Origin: Taudactylus pleione
Lineage: Eukaryota; Chordata; Amphibia; Anura; Myobatrachidae
DNA: 64,000 nt
Assembly: GCA_031769625.1 (NCBI GenBank)
Contig: JAUIMM010001592.1
Coordinates: 255,501 to 319,500 of the forward strand
Direction of reading: 5' to 3'
The position numbers were made by a program, and so were the translations under genes. The notes beneath the pieces were generated by a model. That model was not told the origin of the DNA. It worked only from the letters and a program-made list of their open reading frames with translations, and made no database searches. Shown piece by piece: positions 57,601-64,000 of the stretch; the first letter of the stretch is position 1; the number at the start of each line of letters is the position of its first letter.

Positions 57601-60600
57601 GTTCTTATCGCCACTTTACCGCAAATTTGGCTCGATTTTATTCGCTATCCAAAACACGTGTTCGGCGATAGCCAATAAAAAGATCCGAGTAAAACCGAGT
57701 AAAACCGAACCCGCTCACCCCTAATTTTTTTATTTTTGACGTACTTTTATTTGTTGCTATAAATACATTTTCCTAAATAAATTACTGTTTTAAAACAATA
57801 ATCAAAAGATGACATCTTAGAAGATAACTTGGTCTGCTAAGTAATAACTAAAGAACTCTACTAGAGATGAGTATAAAGCCATCAGTCATTTATTATGTAC
57901 TATACTTTTGTGACATTTGTTGTTATAGCGGACTTTTTTTTATAGAATTTGCTATTTTAAACAATATAAAAAAAAAAAAAAAATTAAAGATATTTGTGCT
58001 CCAAATTTCAAAACATTTTATAGCCCATCCGTCCACACAGCACTGGTCACAGCTCCTGCCCCTTCTCAGTATAGGCTCTTTAACACTTCCTAATATGTGA
58101 TCCTTAATCCGGCCCTGGATTTATTATTTATTTATTAACAGTTTCTTATATAGCGCAGCATAATCCGTTGCGCTTTACAATTGGAAACATTGATAGAACA
58201 AAACAGGGTAATAACAGACAGACATAGAGGTAAGAGGGCCCTGCTTGCAAGCTTACAATCTATAGGGAAACAGGCATTGATACACAAGGATAGGTGCTAT
58301 ATATATTGCAATTTGGTCTGGCCAGAATGCAGAGTTTCTTGGTGGGCTGCATGATCCAGTCACACAGGAATGTCGGCAAAATGTCAGGAGTATGTGAAAG
58401 AAACACAATATGTGAGGTTATGTGTGGACTGTGAGAGGGGATGTGATAAGACATGGAAGCTATGAAGGTTATGTGGTCGGTTCTGGAATCTGATAAGCTT
58501 GTCTGAAGAGGTGAGTTTTCAGGGAACGCTTGAAGGATTGAAGAGTAGAGGTAAGTCTTATTGTGTGTGGTAAGGCATTCCATAGAGTGGGTGCAGCCCG
58601 AAGAAAGTCCTGTAACCGTAAATGGGAGCAAGTAATGCGTGGGGATGAGAGACGCAGTTCTTGTGCTGAGTGGAGAGGTCGGGTTGGGAGATATTTTGAG
58701 ATGAGTGAAGAGATGTATGTTGGTGTAATTCGGTTAATGGTCTTATGTGTAAGTAACAGTATTTTGTATTGAATACGGTAGAAAACTGGCAACCAATGGA
58801 GGGACTGACAGAGCGGGGCAGCAGACGATGAACGTTTGGCAAGGAAGATAAGCCTCGCAGCTGCATTCATAATGGATTGTAATGGCGATAGCCTGTTTTT
58901 GGGAAGACCAGTAAGGAGACTATTGCAATAGTCAATGCGGGAAATAATGAGTGCATGGATTAGAGTTTTTGCAGTGTCTTGTGTGAGATATGGTCGAATT
59001 TTGTATATGTTTTTTAGATGTATGTAACATGATTTTGAGACAGATTGAATGTGGGGAACAAAGGACAATTCAGAATCAAGGATGACACCAAGGCAGCGAG
59101 CTCGTGGGGTGGGGTGGATTGTTGAGTTATCAACAGTGATAAAGAGATCAGATTGGTAACTGTTATTGGCCGGTGGAAATATAATTAATTCTGTTTTAGA
59201 AATATTAAGTTTCAGGTAGCGAGATGACATCCAAGATGAAATGGCAGAAATACATTCAGTGACACGGACCAATACAGATGGTGATAAATCTGGAGAGGAT
59301 AGGTAGATTTGAGTATCATCCGCATACAGATGGTACTGAAATCCAAAAGAGCGGATTAGTTTGCCAAGAGAGGTGGTATAGATTGAGAATAGCAAAGGAC
59401 CTAAGACAGAGCCTTGCGGTACTCCAACTGATAGAGGTAGCGAAGAGGAGGCAGAATCAGAAAAACGAACAGAAAAAGAGCGATCAGATAGGTAGGGAGA
59501 GAACCAAGAAAGGGCTGTGTCCTTAAGACCTAGGGATTGTAATGTTTGTACGAGAAGAGAGTGGTCAACAGTGTCAAAAGCAGCAGAGAGATCTAGAAGA
59601 ATTAGAAGTGAGTAATGGCCTTTAGCCTTGGCAGTGACCAAATCATTTACTACCTTAGTCAGTGCTGTCTCTGTGGAGTGCTGGGAACGGAAGCCAGACT
59701 GAAGTGGGTCCAATAAGTTGTGGGTGTTAAGAAAGTGTGTGAGGCAGGTGTAGACAAGTCTCTCCAGTAGCTTGGAGGGGCATGGGAGCTGGGAGATAGG
59801 ACGGTAATTAGAGAGAGTGTTAGGGTCAGAATTTTGTTTTTTCAGAATGGGAGTAATCACTGCATGCTTGAACAGTGATGGAAAGATGCCAGTAGAAAGA
59901 GAGAGATTACAGATTTTAGTTAGGGTTGGGATGAGCACAGGAGACAGAGCTTTACTAATTTGTGAGGGTATAGGATCTAGAGGAGAGGTAATAGAGTAGG
60001 AGGATGAGAAGAGTGTAGATACTTCATCTTCATTTGTGGGGTCAAATGAAGAGAATGTGCCAGAGGGTTCAGGTAGGGAATTGAGTAGGTCACTAGCTGA
60101 GGAAGAGAATAACATTTCATTTCGGATATTATCAATCTTGTCCTTGAAATAGGAAGCAAGATCTTGTGCACAGATAGTAGCAGGTGGCTTGGGTGAGGGA
60201 GGGGTAAGAAGCAGTTTAAATGTATTAAAAAGTCGCTTGGGGTTAGAGGCTTGAGCAGAGATTAGAGATTGGAAATATATTTGCTTGGCAGTGTCCAGAG
60301 CAGTACGATAAGAGTTGTAGATAGACTTATATGTGAGGAAGTCACTTGGAGTGCGAGACTTTCGCCACTGACGTTCTACTTTACGTGAGAGTTTTTGTAG
60401 ATGCCTTGTTAACTTCCCTGGATGTAACTTCCCTGTCACACCAAAGATTACATAATATCTTCAACCACATTGACTGACAAAATATTTATTACGATCACTA
60501 ACATTATCAGTTACTTTAGGGAAACCACATATTACTCACCTGGGAGTACCGATACACTCCTAATAATTGGGCTATTGGTACTGTGGTTATGGAATAATGA

Positions 60601-60831
60601 TCTCCAATAAAGCCAATGACCTTGCCCCGCTCTGTACAGGAATAATTAGGCACCGTACGTCCTGGTCCTGATAATATCTGTAATACACTTTTGATCGCCT
60701 TATTCCCATCAGAGCATGAGTCATACACATGGTATCCTAGTGTTATATTAGGTAACATGAGAGAATTGCTGTTAAATTGCCTGACGGCAAACTGGAAGGT
60801 CAGTAAATTTTTGTAATTTTGAGGAGAAGGG
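43950..60831 (-). CDS. V2R-B: vomeronasal type-2 receptor-like gene, exons 2-6
   Basis: Minus-strand family C GPCR with five exons of the classic V2R layout (292, 810, 228, 124 and 914 bp). The splice phases (1+0, 0, 0, 1, 1) join in one frame of about 788 codons. A complete V2R is roughly 850-870 residues, so only exon 1 is missing. It was not found up to position 64000, and a long intron 1 as in V2R-A would explain this. All five exons lack stops and have AG acceptors and GT donors, so the gene looks intact as far as visible. The product would sit in the plasma membrane of sensory neurons and bind amino acids or peptides. Its introns hold an L2 LINE, MITEs and other repeats. Confidence 0.9.
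44864..45605. other. Intron 5 of V2R-B, no other feature
   Basis: AT-rich sequence. The 62-codon frame at 45355-45543 has no recognisable content. Confidence 0.45.
45606..45719. repeat. (TTA)n/(AAT)n microsatellite
   Basis: Two trinucleotide runs (ATT then AAT) around a TTG-rich centre. A shorter ATT run is at 46130-46160. Confidence 0.95.
45720..47539. other. Intron 5 of V2R-B, no gene recognised
   Basis: AT-rich intronic sequence. GTGACGAAACGCATC at about 46318 resembles the GAAACGC motif of Penelope-type ends, with no other support. Confidence 0.4.
47540..48600 (-). pseudogene. Penelope-like element 2, decayed GIY-YIG region
   Basis: The minus-strand remnants appear in order. The linker reads [16 protein letters not shown] and [15 protein letters not shown] (about 48550-48430). 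The GIY motif is [11 protein letters not shown], followed after stops by [17 protein letters not shown] (about 48370-48300). Beyond a MITE insertion comes the C-terminal part ([16 protein letters not shown], about 47610-47550), matching the usual ending of Penelope endonucleases. Several stops and shifts show long decay. It is unrelated at close range to the 5761-9700 pair. No reverse transcriptase was identified upstream. Confidence 0.75.
47754..48296. mobile_element. Harbinger-like palindromic MITE, copy 4
   Basis: GGCCCTCATTCAGAGCC and CTGAATGAGACCC ends, 3-bp duplication TAT (47751-47753 and 48297-48299). It is inserted in Penelope element 2 within the endonuclease region. The core GCTGTCGATCAACATCGACA matches copies 1, 5 and 6. 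Confidence 0.9.
48961..49480. other. Unclassified GC-richer block in intron 5
   Basis: Base composition differs from the AT-rich surroundings, and both strands are open for 110 to 160 codons. The proteins show no motif I recognise. It may be the internal part of a DNA transposon. No ends were found. Confidence 0.35.
49528..49760. repeat. GTACACAC-type MITE, partial
   Basis: Begins CTAAAGCTGGGTACACACC and contains CGATATATCG and GGGTGTGTACG palindromes. The right end is unclear. Confidence 0.6.
49926..50049 (-). CDS. V2R-B exon 5 (cysteine-rich domain)
   Basis: A 124-bp exon, exactly the usual V2R exon 5 length, that reads [17 protein letters not shown] and [16 protein letters not shown]. 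This is the NCD3G cysteine-rich module that couples the flytrap to the membrane domain. The acceptor AATCTCAG lies above 50049 and the donor ACTG|GTACAT below 49926. It starts in phase 0 and leaves one base, which completes the first codon of exon 6. Confidence 0.96.
50240..50760 (-). repeat. TTAGGG/TTAGGC-bearing interspersed repeat, copy 3
   Basis: Reverse orientation. AATCCCGACAGCGGATGCCCGA, then CCTAACCCTAACCTCCC units (about 50325-50625), then GTCGGGATTGAGACCG. Same family as 14050. Confidence 0.72.
50770..51227. other. Unclassified sequence in intron 4
   Basis: Moderately complex sequence that looks like the end region of an LTR element, but I find no matching partner or termini. Confidence 0.3.
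51228..51780. mobile_element. piggyBac-like MITE, truncated copy
   Basis: GGCCCGTATTCAATTTGAG at the left, then sequence colinear with 4791-5040 plus 12374-12690. GCCCTGCTGAAGGTATTTGGGG spans the point where hAT 1 interrupts the first copy, so this is an empty-site relative. The right end is lost near 51780. Confidence 0.78.
51925..52420 (-). repeat. TTAGGG/TTAGGC-bearing interspersed repeat, copy 4
   Basis: ACCGCCGGACACAAGTCCGG at the left, CCTAACCCTAACC units at about 52020-52230, and CCGGCTTCCCGATTGCATAC at the right. Confidence 0.74.
52707..52934 (-). CDS. V2R-B exon 4 (Venus flytrap, end)
   Basis: A 228-bp exon, the usual V2R exon 4 length, phase 0 at both ends. It reads [15 protein letters not shown], then [17 protein letters not shown] and [13 protein letters not shown]. 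FDxNG(D/E) and (I/L)xNW are conserved family motifs. The acceptor TTTAAAG is unusual for its poor pyrimidine tract. The donor is AAG|GTTAGC. Confidence 0.93.
53310..53460. repeat. Short relative of the TTAGGG-bearing repeat, without array
   Basis: GTATGCAGTCGGGATGCCGA to CCGGCGGTATTACATACTG, the two flanks joined with no hexamer array between them. Confidence 0.6.
53461..54149. other. Intron 3 of V2R-B, fragments of hAT-type repeats
   Basis: CGGACTGGGAGC near 53500 and CTAGTACCGCCCCTG ending about 53985 look like ends of two hAT-type repeats. No full element can be delimited. Confidence 0.35.
54150..54450. repeat. Tandem repeat, unit about 95 bp, three copies
   Basis: Units share ATTAATGACAC, TGTAGCTGGATAATGT, TTTACACCCCAATACTCC and TTAATATGCTGCAGG. 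Confidence 0.82.
54451..54804. repeat. hAT fragment joined to a GTACACAC-type MITE fragment
   Basis: Begins CAGAGGCGGATCATAAGG, the end type of hAT 1. From about 54610 the sequence becomes CGATATATCATT-type MITE DNA ending in GTGTGTACCCAGCTTAA. Confidence 0.55.
54808..55145. mobile_element. GTACACAC-type MITE, complete copy
   Basis: AGGTGCGTACACGCTAGACGA and TCGTCTAGTGTATATGCACCT are the inverted ends. TAA flanks both (54805-54807 and 55146-55148). Confidence 0.86.
55252..55801. mobile_element. Harbinger-like palindromic MITE, copy 5
   Basis: GGGCCTGATTCAGACC and GAATGAGGGCC ends, 3-bp duplication TCT (55249-55251 and 55802-55804). The core hairpin is GGGGGCGTGCTGTCGATG with TTGACAGCACGCCCCC. 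Confidence 0.9.
56034..56843 (-). CDS. V2R-B exon 3 (main part of Venus flytrap)
   Basis: An 810-bp exon, phase 0 at both ends, without stops. It starts [19 protein letters not shown], including the SYGAT stretch that lines the ligand pocket in this family. The next segments are [17 protein letters not shown], the second-lobe segment [13 protein letters not shown], and [16 protein letters not shown] near the end. The acceptor CTCTTGTAG is above 56843, the donor CAG|GTAGCA below 56034. Compared with typical V2Rs the region corresponding to the FRTVPND motif reads FFKTLQNHQ, so this receptor has diverged in the pocket-facing segment. Confidence 0.95.
57085..57382. mobile_element. hAT-type MITE, 298 bp
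   Basis: CAGGGCCGTAACTAGG and CTAGTTACGGCTCTG ends. The 8-bp duplication is CCTCAAGC (57077-57084) and TCTCAAGC (57383-57390). It lies in intron 2 of V2R-B. Confidence 0.85.
57562..57724. mobile_element. Palindromic MITE, TTAGGGGTGAGCGGG ends
   Basis: Nearly perfect inverted repeat, TTAGGGGTGAGCGGGTTCGG to its complement, with the unit GGTTTTACTC duplicated in each arm. T-rich flanks hide the target duplication. Confidence 0.82.
57725..58117. other. Intron 2 of V2R-B, no feature
   Basis: AT-rich sequence with an A run at about 57968-57982. Confidence 0.4.
58118..60470 (-). mobile_element. L2 LINE, 5'-truncated
   Basis: Non-LTR retrotransposon on the minus strand, in the same sense as V2R-B. 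The 3' untranslated region ends with TTGTAAAGCGCAACGGATTA and GCGCTATATAAGAAACTG followed by TAAATAAATAATAAA, the characteristic L2-type tail. The body is the C-terminal 656 codons of ORF2. ORF1 and the endonuclease are absent, so the copy was truncated during insertion. The 5' break lies within about 100 bp of the V2R-B exon 2 donor. Confidence 0.92.
58469..60439 (-). CDS. L2 reverse transcriptase, 5'-truncated but uninterrupted
   Basis: Open for 656 codons with no stop or shift. The first codon shown is GTG, so the true start was upstream. Motifs in order are [45 protein letters not shown] (first catalytic aspartate), [25 protein letters not shown] (catalytic YADD) and [15 protein letters not shown]. 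The C-terminal region [14 protein letters not shown] to [15 protein letters not shown] is typical of L2/CR1-group elements. This enzyme primes cDNA synthesis at the target. Lack of the endonuclease makes this copy unable to move, but its clean frame points to a recent insertion. Confidence 0.95.
   Translation of the reverse strand: MTGKLHPGKLTRHLQKLSRKVERQWRKSRTPSDFLTYKSIYNSYRTALDTAKQIYFQSLISAQASNPKRLFNTFKLLLTPPSPKPPATICAQDLASYFKDKIDNIRNEMLFSSSASDLLNSLPEPSGTFSSFDPTNEDEVSTLFSSSYSITSPLDPIPSQISKALSPVLIPTLTKICNLSLSTGIFPSLFKHAVITPILKKQNSDPNTLSNYRPISQLPCPSKLLERLVYTCLTHFLNTHNLLDPLQSGFRSQHSTETALTKVVNDLVTAKAKGHYSLLILLDLSAAFDTVDHSLLVQTLQSLGLKDTALSWFSPYLSDRSFSVRFSDSASSSLPLSVGVPQGSVLGPLLFSIYTTSLGKLIRSFGFQYHLYADDTQIYLSSPDLSPSVLVRVTECISAISSWMSSRYLKLNISKTELIIFPPANNSYQSDLFITVDNSTIHPTPRARCLGVILDSELSFVPHIQSVSKSCYIHLKNIYKIRPYLTQDTAKTLIHALIISRIDYCNSLLTGLPKNRLSPLQSIMNAAARLIFLAKRSSSAAPLCQSLHWLPVFYRIQYKILLLTHKTINRITPTYISSLISKYLPTRPLHSAQELRLSSPRITCSHLRLQDFLRAAPTLWNALPHTIRLTSTLQSFKRSLKTHLFRQAYQIPEPTT
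60540..60831 (-). CDS. V2R-B exon 2 (Venus flytrap, lobe 1)
   Basis: A 292-bp open exon that begins after TTTTTGCAG with one base completing the previous codon. It then reads [32 protein letters not shown] and [14 protein letters not shown], ending at CAG|GTGAGT. It aligns without gaps to V2R-A exon 2. The segment [18 protein letters not shown] is shared exactly by both. Confidence 0.95.
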
Positions 60832-61917
60832 CTGCAAAAAGAAAATACAGTACATTGTCCAATTGTAAAAAAAATTTGAGATGGAAATAATAAACGAGTA
60901 GCTGAATTAAACAGTATAGAAGAAAAATATAGACAACAGTATTGGTCACAGGCACCTGCTTTACAGAGCAGGACGGCAGCAGGTTAGGAACACTATAATC
61001 TGTTGGTACAAAAATATACAAATTGAATAAATATAATGGTGCAGCTATTAAGAGCAATATTCAATATCTAATAAAATTGTATGTTAAGGAAAATGTTCCA
61101 TAAGGAACATCACTGAATTAAAACAGATACTCTTGTGTTCATAGGCATGATAATATACTAATATAGTCATATTGCTTCTGAAGAAACTGGCTGGAGAATG
61201 CCCCAGCCAAACGCGTCAAGCAGAGACTTGTTTGGCACCTATCCACATCTCCAGACCAACTCTGCAGTATCTCCTCTAGAATCCATACTAGACTGCATTA
61301 GCCAGGATTTGCCAGCCGCAGCTATCTTACATCCGTCCGGCCATAGATCCACAGCCAAAAAATTGCAAGCCACCTTGCCTAAAGACTGTAAGAATCACAC
61401 TTCCTTTTATTGTAGGAACAGTATAATGGCCAGCGTAGAACTGACGGAGAGTGGGGATCAAATGTGCTAATGGCACTAGCTATATATAATGGCATTACGA
61501 GAGTTTCGTCAGGCCATGCTGTTTACGCGGGGGTGTGGCCAATCTTGAGGGCGTGGCCATACCCAGCTCTGAATAATTATCGTAATGCGCACCAATGGGG
61601 GACATTGCTGCTCTTCTACAGCTGAGTTAGGTCCCGTCATTATTTTATGTCTGCTGCCGGCCCTAACCCTGGATTTAAAGCTTTATAGCTGTCTACAGCT
61701 AACCCTGTCATTGGGAAGTATATCTGTGCTGTTGCTATTCCGGCACTCCAGCGCAGACACGGTATTATGGGCTGATCCAGAGATGTACGCAATGCCGATA
61801 TTTACTCAGTTGTACGTGAGGACGAGCGAACATTAAAAGTTCTAAAACGTTGATGTAACTATAGGTCTTTGTGGTGTTTCTACTATAAGTTGTCCGAGTG
61901 CCGCCTCTAAAGAATGT
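60832..61917. other. Presumed intron 1 of V2R-B, no exon found
   Basis: No GDI(x)IGG-type first exon can be read on the minus strand. At 61185-61215 CTGAAGAAA, a GGCTGG/CCAGCC stem and AAACGCGTC resemble a degenerate hammerhead layout. Confidence 0.4.
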
Positions 61918-61965
61918 TTTATATATATACACACACGTATATATATGTTTATATACATTTACATG

Positions 61966-61997
<32 letters not shown>

Positions 61998-62005
61998 CAT
62001 TTATA
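61918..62005. repeat. TA/CA microsatellite
   Basis: Compound TA and CA runs. Confidence 0.92.
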
Positions 62006-62049
62006 TGGATGTATATACTGTCTACATGTGTATATACATATAATTTTTT

Positions 62050-62131
62050 TTTAAACATTAGCTGAACCCCACCATGGGGGGGCTGTGTGCACCTATGCTA
62101 TGGGCCCCCCAAAGAGGTAGTTATGCCCCTG
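62050..62131. repeat. hAT-type repeat end
   Basis: GGGCCCCCCAAAGAGGTAGTTATGCCCCTG-type terminus (from CTATGGGCC to ATGCCCCTG). The opposite end is not found. Confidence 0.45.
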
Positions 62132-62527
62132 ATACCGCAGGTAGGTGCACAGCATAGCATAGCCTCGAGCAGCCATTATTCCTACAGCCAGACTGCCCCA
62201 CATGATTTTGGGAACTATTAAAGGCATTAAAATCAATTTCCAGCCAATAGAATGGTGTTTAGAAGCTCAAATCGACTGTCTCTCATTATTCTATTCATTT
62301 GGGAATATGAAGTTCGATTTTGAGCTCGATTTACGTTCGATTTGCAAATCGAATGTTAGTGAATGAAGCGATCCTATATATGACTATGGGAAAAGATTGA
62401 TGTTTTGCCTAATTTTGAGTGAAATTACGTTTTCTGGTCGATTTGACATTCGATTTTGACTTTAGTAAATCTCCAATATTAAAATTGAATGGAAATTGAA
62501 CCAAAATCGAATGGCAAATCGAACAGA
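62132..62527. other. AT-rich repeat-like sequence with CGATTT motifs
   Basis: Repeated CGATTT and AAATCG words resemble the 2695 MITE family. It is interrupted by the copy 6 MITE and resumes at 63037 with TTTAGTAAATATACCC. Confidence 0.4.
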
Positions 62528-63033
62528 GGGCCTGATTCTGACCCGGTCGCAAGCACTGAGCGCTTGCAACCGGGTCGATGGTGGCCCAGAGCGCATGCAC
62601 ACGACAGAGCCGGCTCCGTTGTGCGCATGCGCGAGACCCGGACAGCGACGGGCAATCCGTCGCTCCGGGTCTCGCACCAAAGGGGGCGTGCTGTCGATGT
62701 TGAGTGACAGCACGCCCCCTTTGGTGGGCGAGCCAGGGGGGTGGCTGCCCAAACTGGGGCGTTCCCATGAGAACGCCTACCGTTTGGGGCCGGCCCCACC
62801 GACATCACAAGTGATGTCAGTGGAGAGATTCCGGCTCTGTTAGAGCCGAAATCTCTCTGGGGCTTGCGGCCACGAGACCCTACCACAAGGGTCTCGTCGC
62901 AAGCCCGATGGTCGCGATGGTCTTGACCATCGCGACCATCATCATGGCCGCACGCTATGCGAGCGGCCAGGAGGCCGTTCTAAAAAAAAAAAAAACGGCC
63001 CTGATTCAGAGCAAGCGGCTCTGAATCAGGCCC
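62528..63033. mobile_element. Harbinger-like palindromic MITE, copy 6
   Basis: GGGCCTGATTCTGACC and CTGAATCAGGCCC ends, 3-bp duplication AGA (62525-62527 and 63034-63036). The core AAAGGGGGCGTGCTGTCGAT pairs with its complement as in copy 5. Confidence 0.9.
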
Positions 63034-63036
63034 AGA

Positions 63037-64000
63037 ATATAAAAAATAAATCTTTAGTAAATATACCCGCTGGCGTGGAAGAATCTATATAAGGATACAA
63101 CTGATGGTGTAGATACTGCATTAAATACTCCTCTAGTCTTTGCATATTATTCAGGATAATAGATCCCATTCATGTACACGTCACTCAGAGTTGCTACATA
63201 ATTAGGTTTTCAGCAAATATGTCCATGAAAGGATATTTTATACCATGTTTCCTGGAAAAGGTTTCAATACAAGAAAATACTCTAATTCCAGTGTTACCAT
63301 TTTATACATTATTACTTAGGTTATTTGTAGGATGTAATACGCTTATTTATGGGCAGCCACTGACATTTGGATTGCACTTAAAAAACAGAAATGTAAATGC
63401 CGATGACATGCACTAGATAAGCAGCCATGTCCCCTGCGAGATCTTTGACATTGGCGATCGCTGCCTTGTTCTCAATCTGAATAGCTTATGTTTAGCACAA
63501 TGATTAGAGAATGGAGTGATCAGAAAACCTGTCCGCAGCGCAATGCTCATACCACGCGCTGGAGCGCAAGGAAAAGCGCTAATAAGCAATTAAGCATGCC
63601 GATATTGACTGTCTTTGGAAAAAAATGGATTCCATTGTCAGTCATAATTACATGCGTTTAACCAGCATTAAAAATGTGAAGCTCTGAGCCAAAGCCGAAC
63701 CAGCCATCTTTACTTTTGAGGAACGTCCTTCTGTAACGTGCAAAACCCAACTGCTGATATGGTACTAATCAGAACAGGTACAATCAGCGGCGAAAGATAG
63801 GGGATCCGTATTCTGTATCCATGGAGACCGCCCACTCTCTCACTGGCACTTGCCAGTCTATTGCGCAGATGTCATTTTCCTCTTTCATGCGCATGCACAG
63901 ATCTTGGTAAACATGGCACCAGCATCATGTTCCCGATGATATCTGTGGCGCAGAGGGAGAGGTAAGTATGGTGAATGGGTGCAGGTGTGTGGTGTGGGCC
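63037..64000. other. Right margin, no gene recognised
   Basis: Starts with the end of a 2695-type repeat (TTTAGTAAATATACCC, about 63052-63068). After that I see no exon, repeat border or RNA gene. The missing exon 1 of V2R-B is not here as far as I can tell. Confidence 0.4.

Noticed and set aside
61198..61470. 90-codon plus-strand frame as an exon
   Set aside because: No family motif and no splice support. It overlaps a region with a Penelope-like end motif.
63219..63416. 65-codon plus-strand frame as V2R material
   Set aside because: Wrong strand for the cluster and no V2R motif.

Overview
The window looks like vertebrate, most probably frog (anuran amphibian), nuclear DNA. Its only host genes are two tandem minus-strand members of the vomeronasal type-2 receptor (V2R, family C GPCR) family. 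Almost everything else is transposable elements and tandem repeats. Typical of large amphibian genomes are L2 LINE, Penelope-like, Ty3/Gypsy, Tc1/mariner, hAT, Harbinger-like and piggyBac-like elements packed together and nested several levels deep. The species cannot be named from the sequence alone.

Host genes. V2R-A (minus) shows exon 1 (signal peptide plus start of the Venus flytrap domain, about 16942-17204) and exon 2 (1987-2278). They are separated by a 14.7 kb intron, and the remaining exons lie off the left edge. V2R-B (minus) shows exons 2 to 6 (60540-60831, 56034-56843, 52707-52934, 49926-50049, 43950-44863), all open and with matching splice phases. Its exon 1 lies off the right edge or was not recognised. 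The two exon 2 copies are both 292 bp and nearly identical in protein, so this is part of a tandem V2R cluster.

Left third (intron 1 of V2R-A, 2.3-16.9 kb). A GTCGAC-rich foldback repeat is followed by a four-level nest. A piggyBac-like MITE (4791-12970, TTAA duplications) holds a hAT element (5041-12365, 8-bp duplication). That holds a second hAT (5475-12071, 8-bp duplication), which holds a head-to-head inverted pair of Penelope-like elements and a Tc1 transposon. Each Penelope arm was hit by a different MITE, so each arm preserves the other's empty site.

Middle (19.2-40.7 kb). There are three Ty3/Gypsy LTR elements. Gypsy-1 (19867-28444) sits inside the left LTR of Gypsy-2 (19825-34333), and Gypsy-3 (34669-40667, sushi-like, with chromodomain) follows. 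Gypsy-1 has a textbook-shaped -1 frameshift signal between gag and pol. Gypsy-2 is an internally deleted gag-protease element. Gypsy-3 is interrupted by a MITE just before its chromodomain region.

Right third (41-64 kb). The exons of V2R-B are separated by introns full of MITEs, telomere-hexamer-bearing repeats, a second decayed Penelope element and an L2 LINE with an uninterrupted 656-codon reverse transcriptase frame. One Harbinger-like palindromic MITE family has six full copies across the window, each with a perfect 3-bp target duplication.

No RNA genes, CRISPR arrays or bacterial-type features are present. I saw no wholly new biological system. The most unusual signals are the reciprocal empty sites in the Penelope pair, the frameshift cassettes of the Gypsy elements, the hammerhead-like motif and the GTCGAC and TTAGGG-type repeat families.
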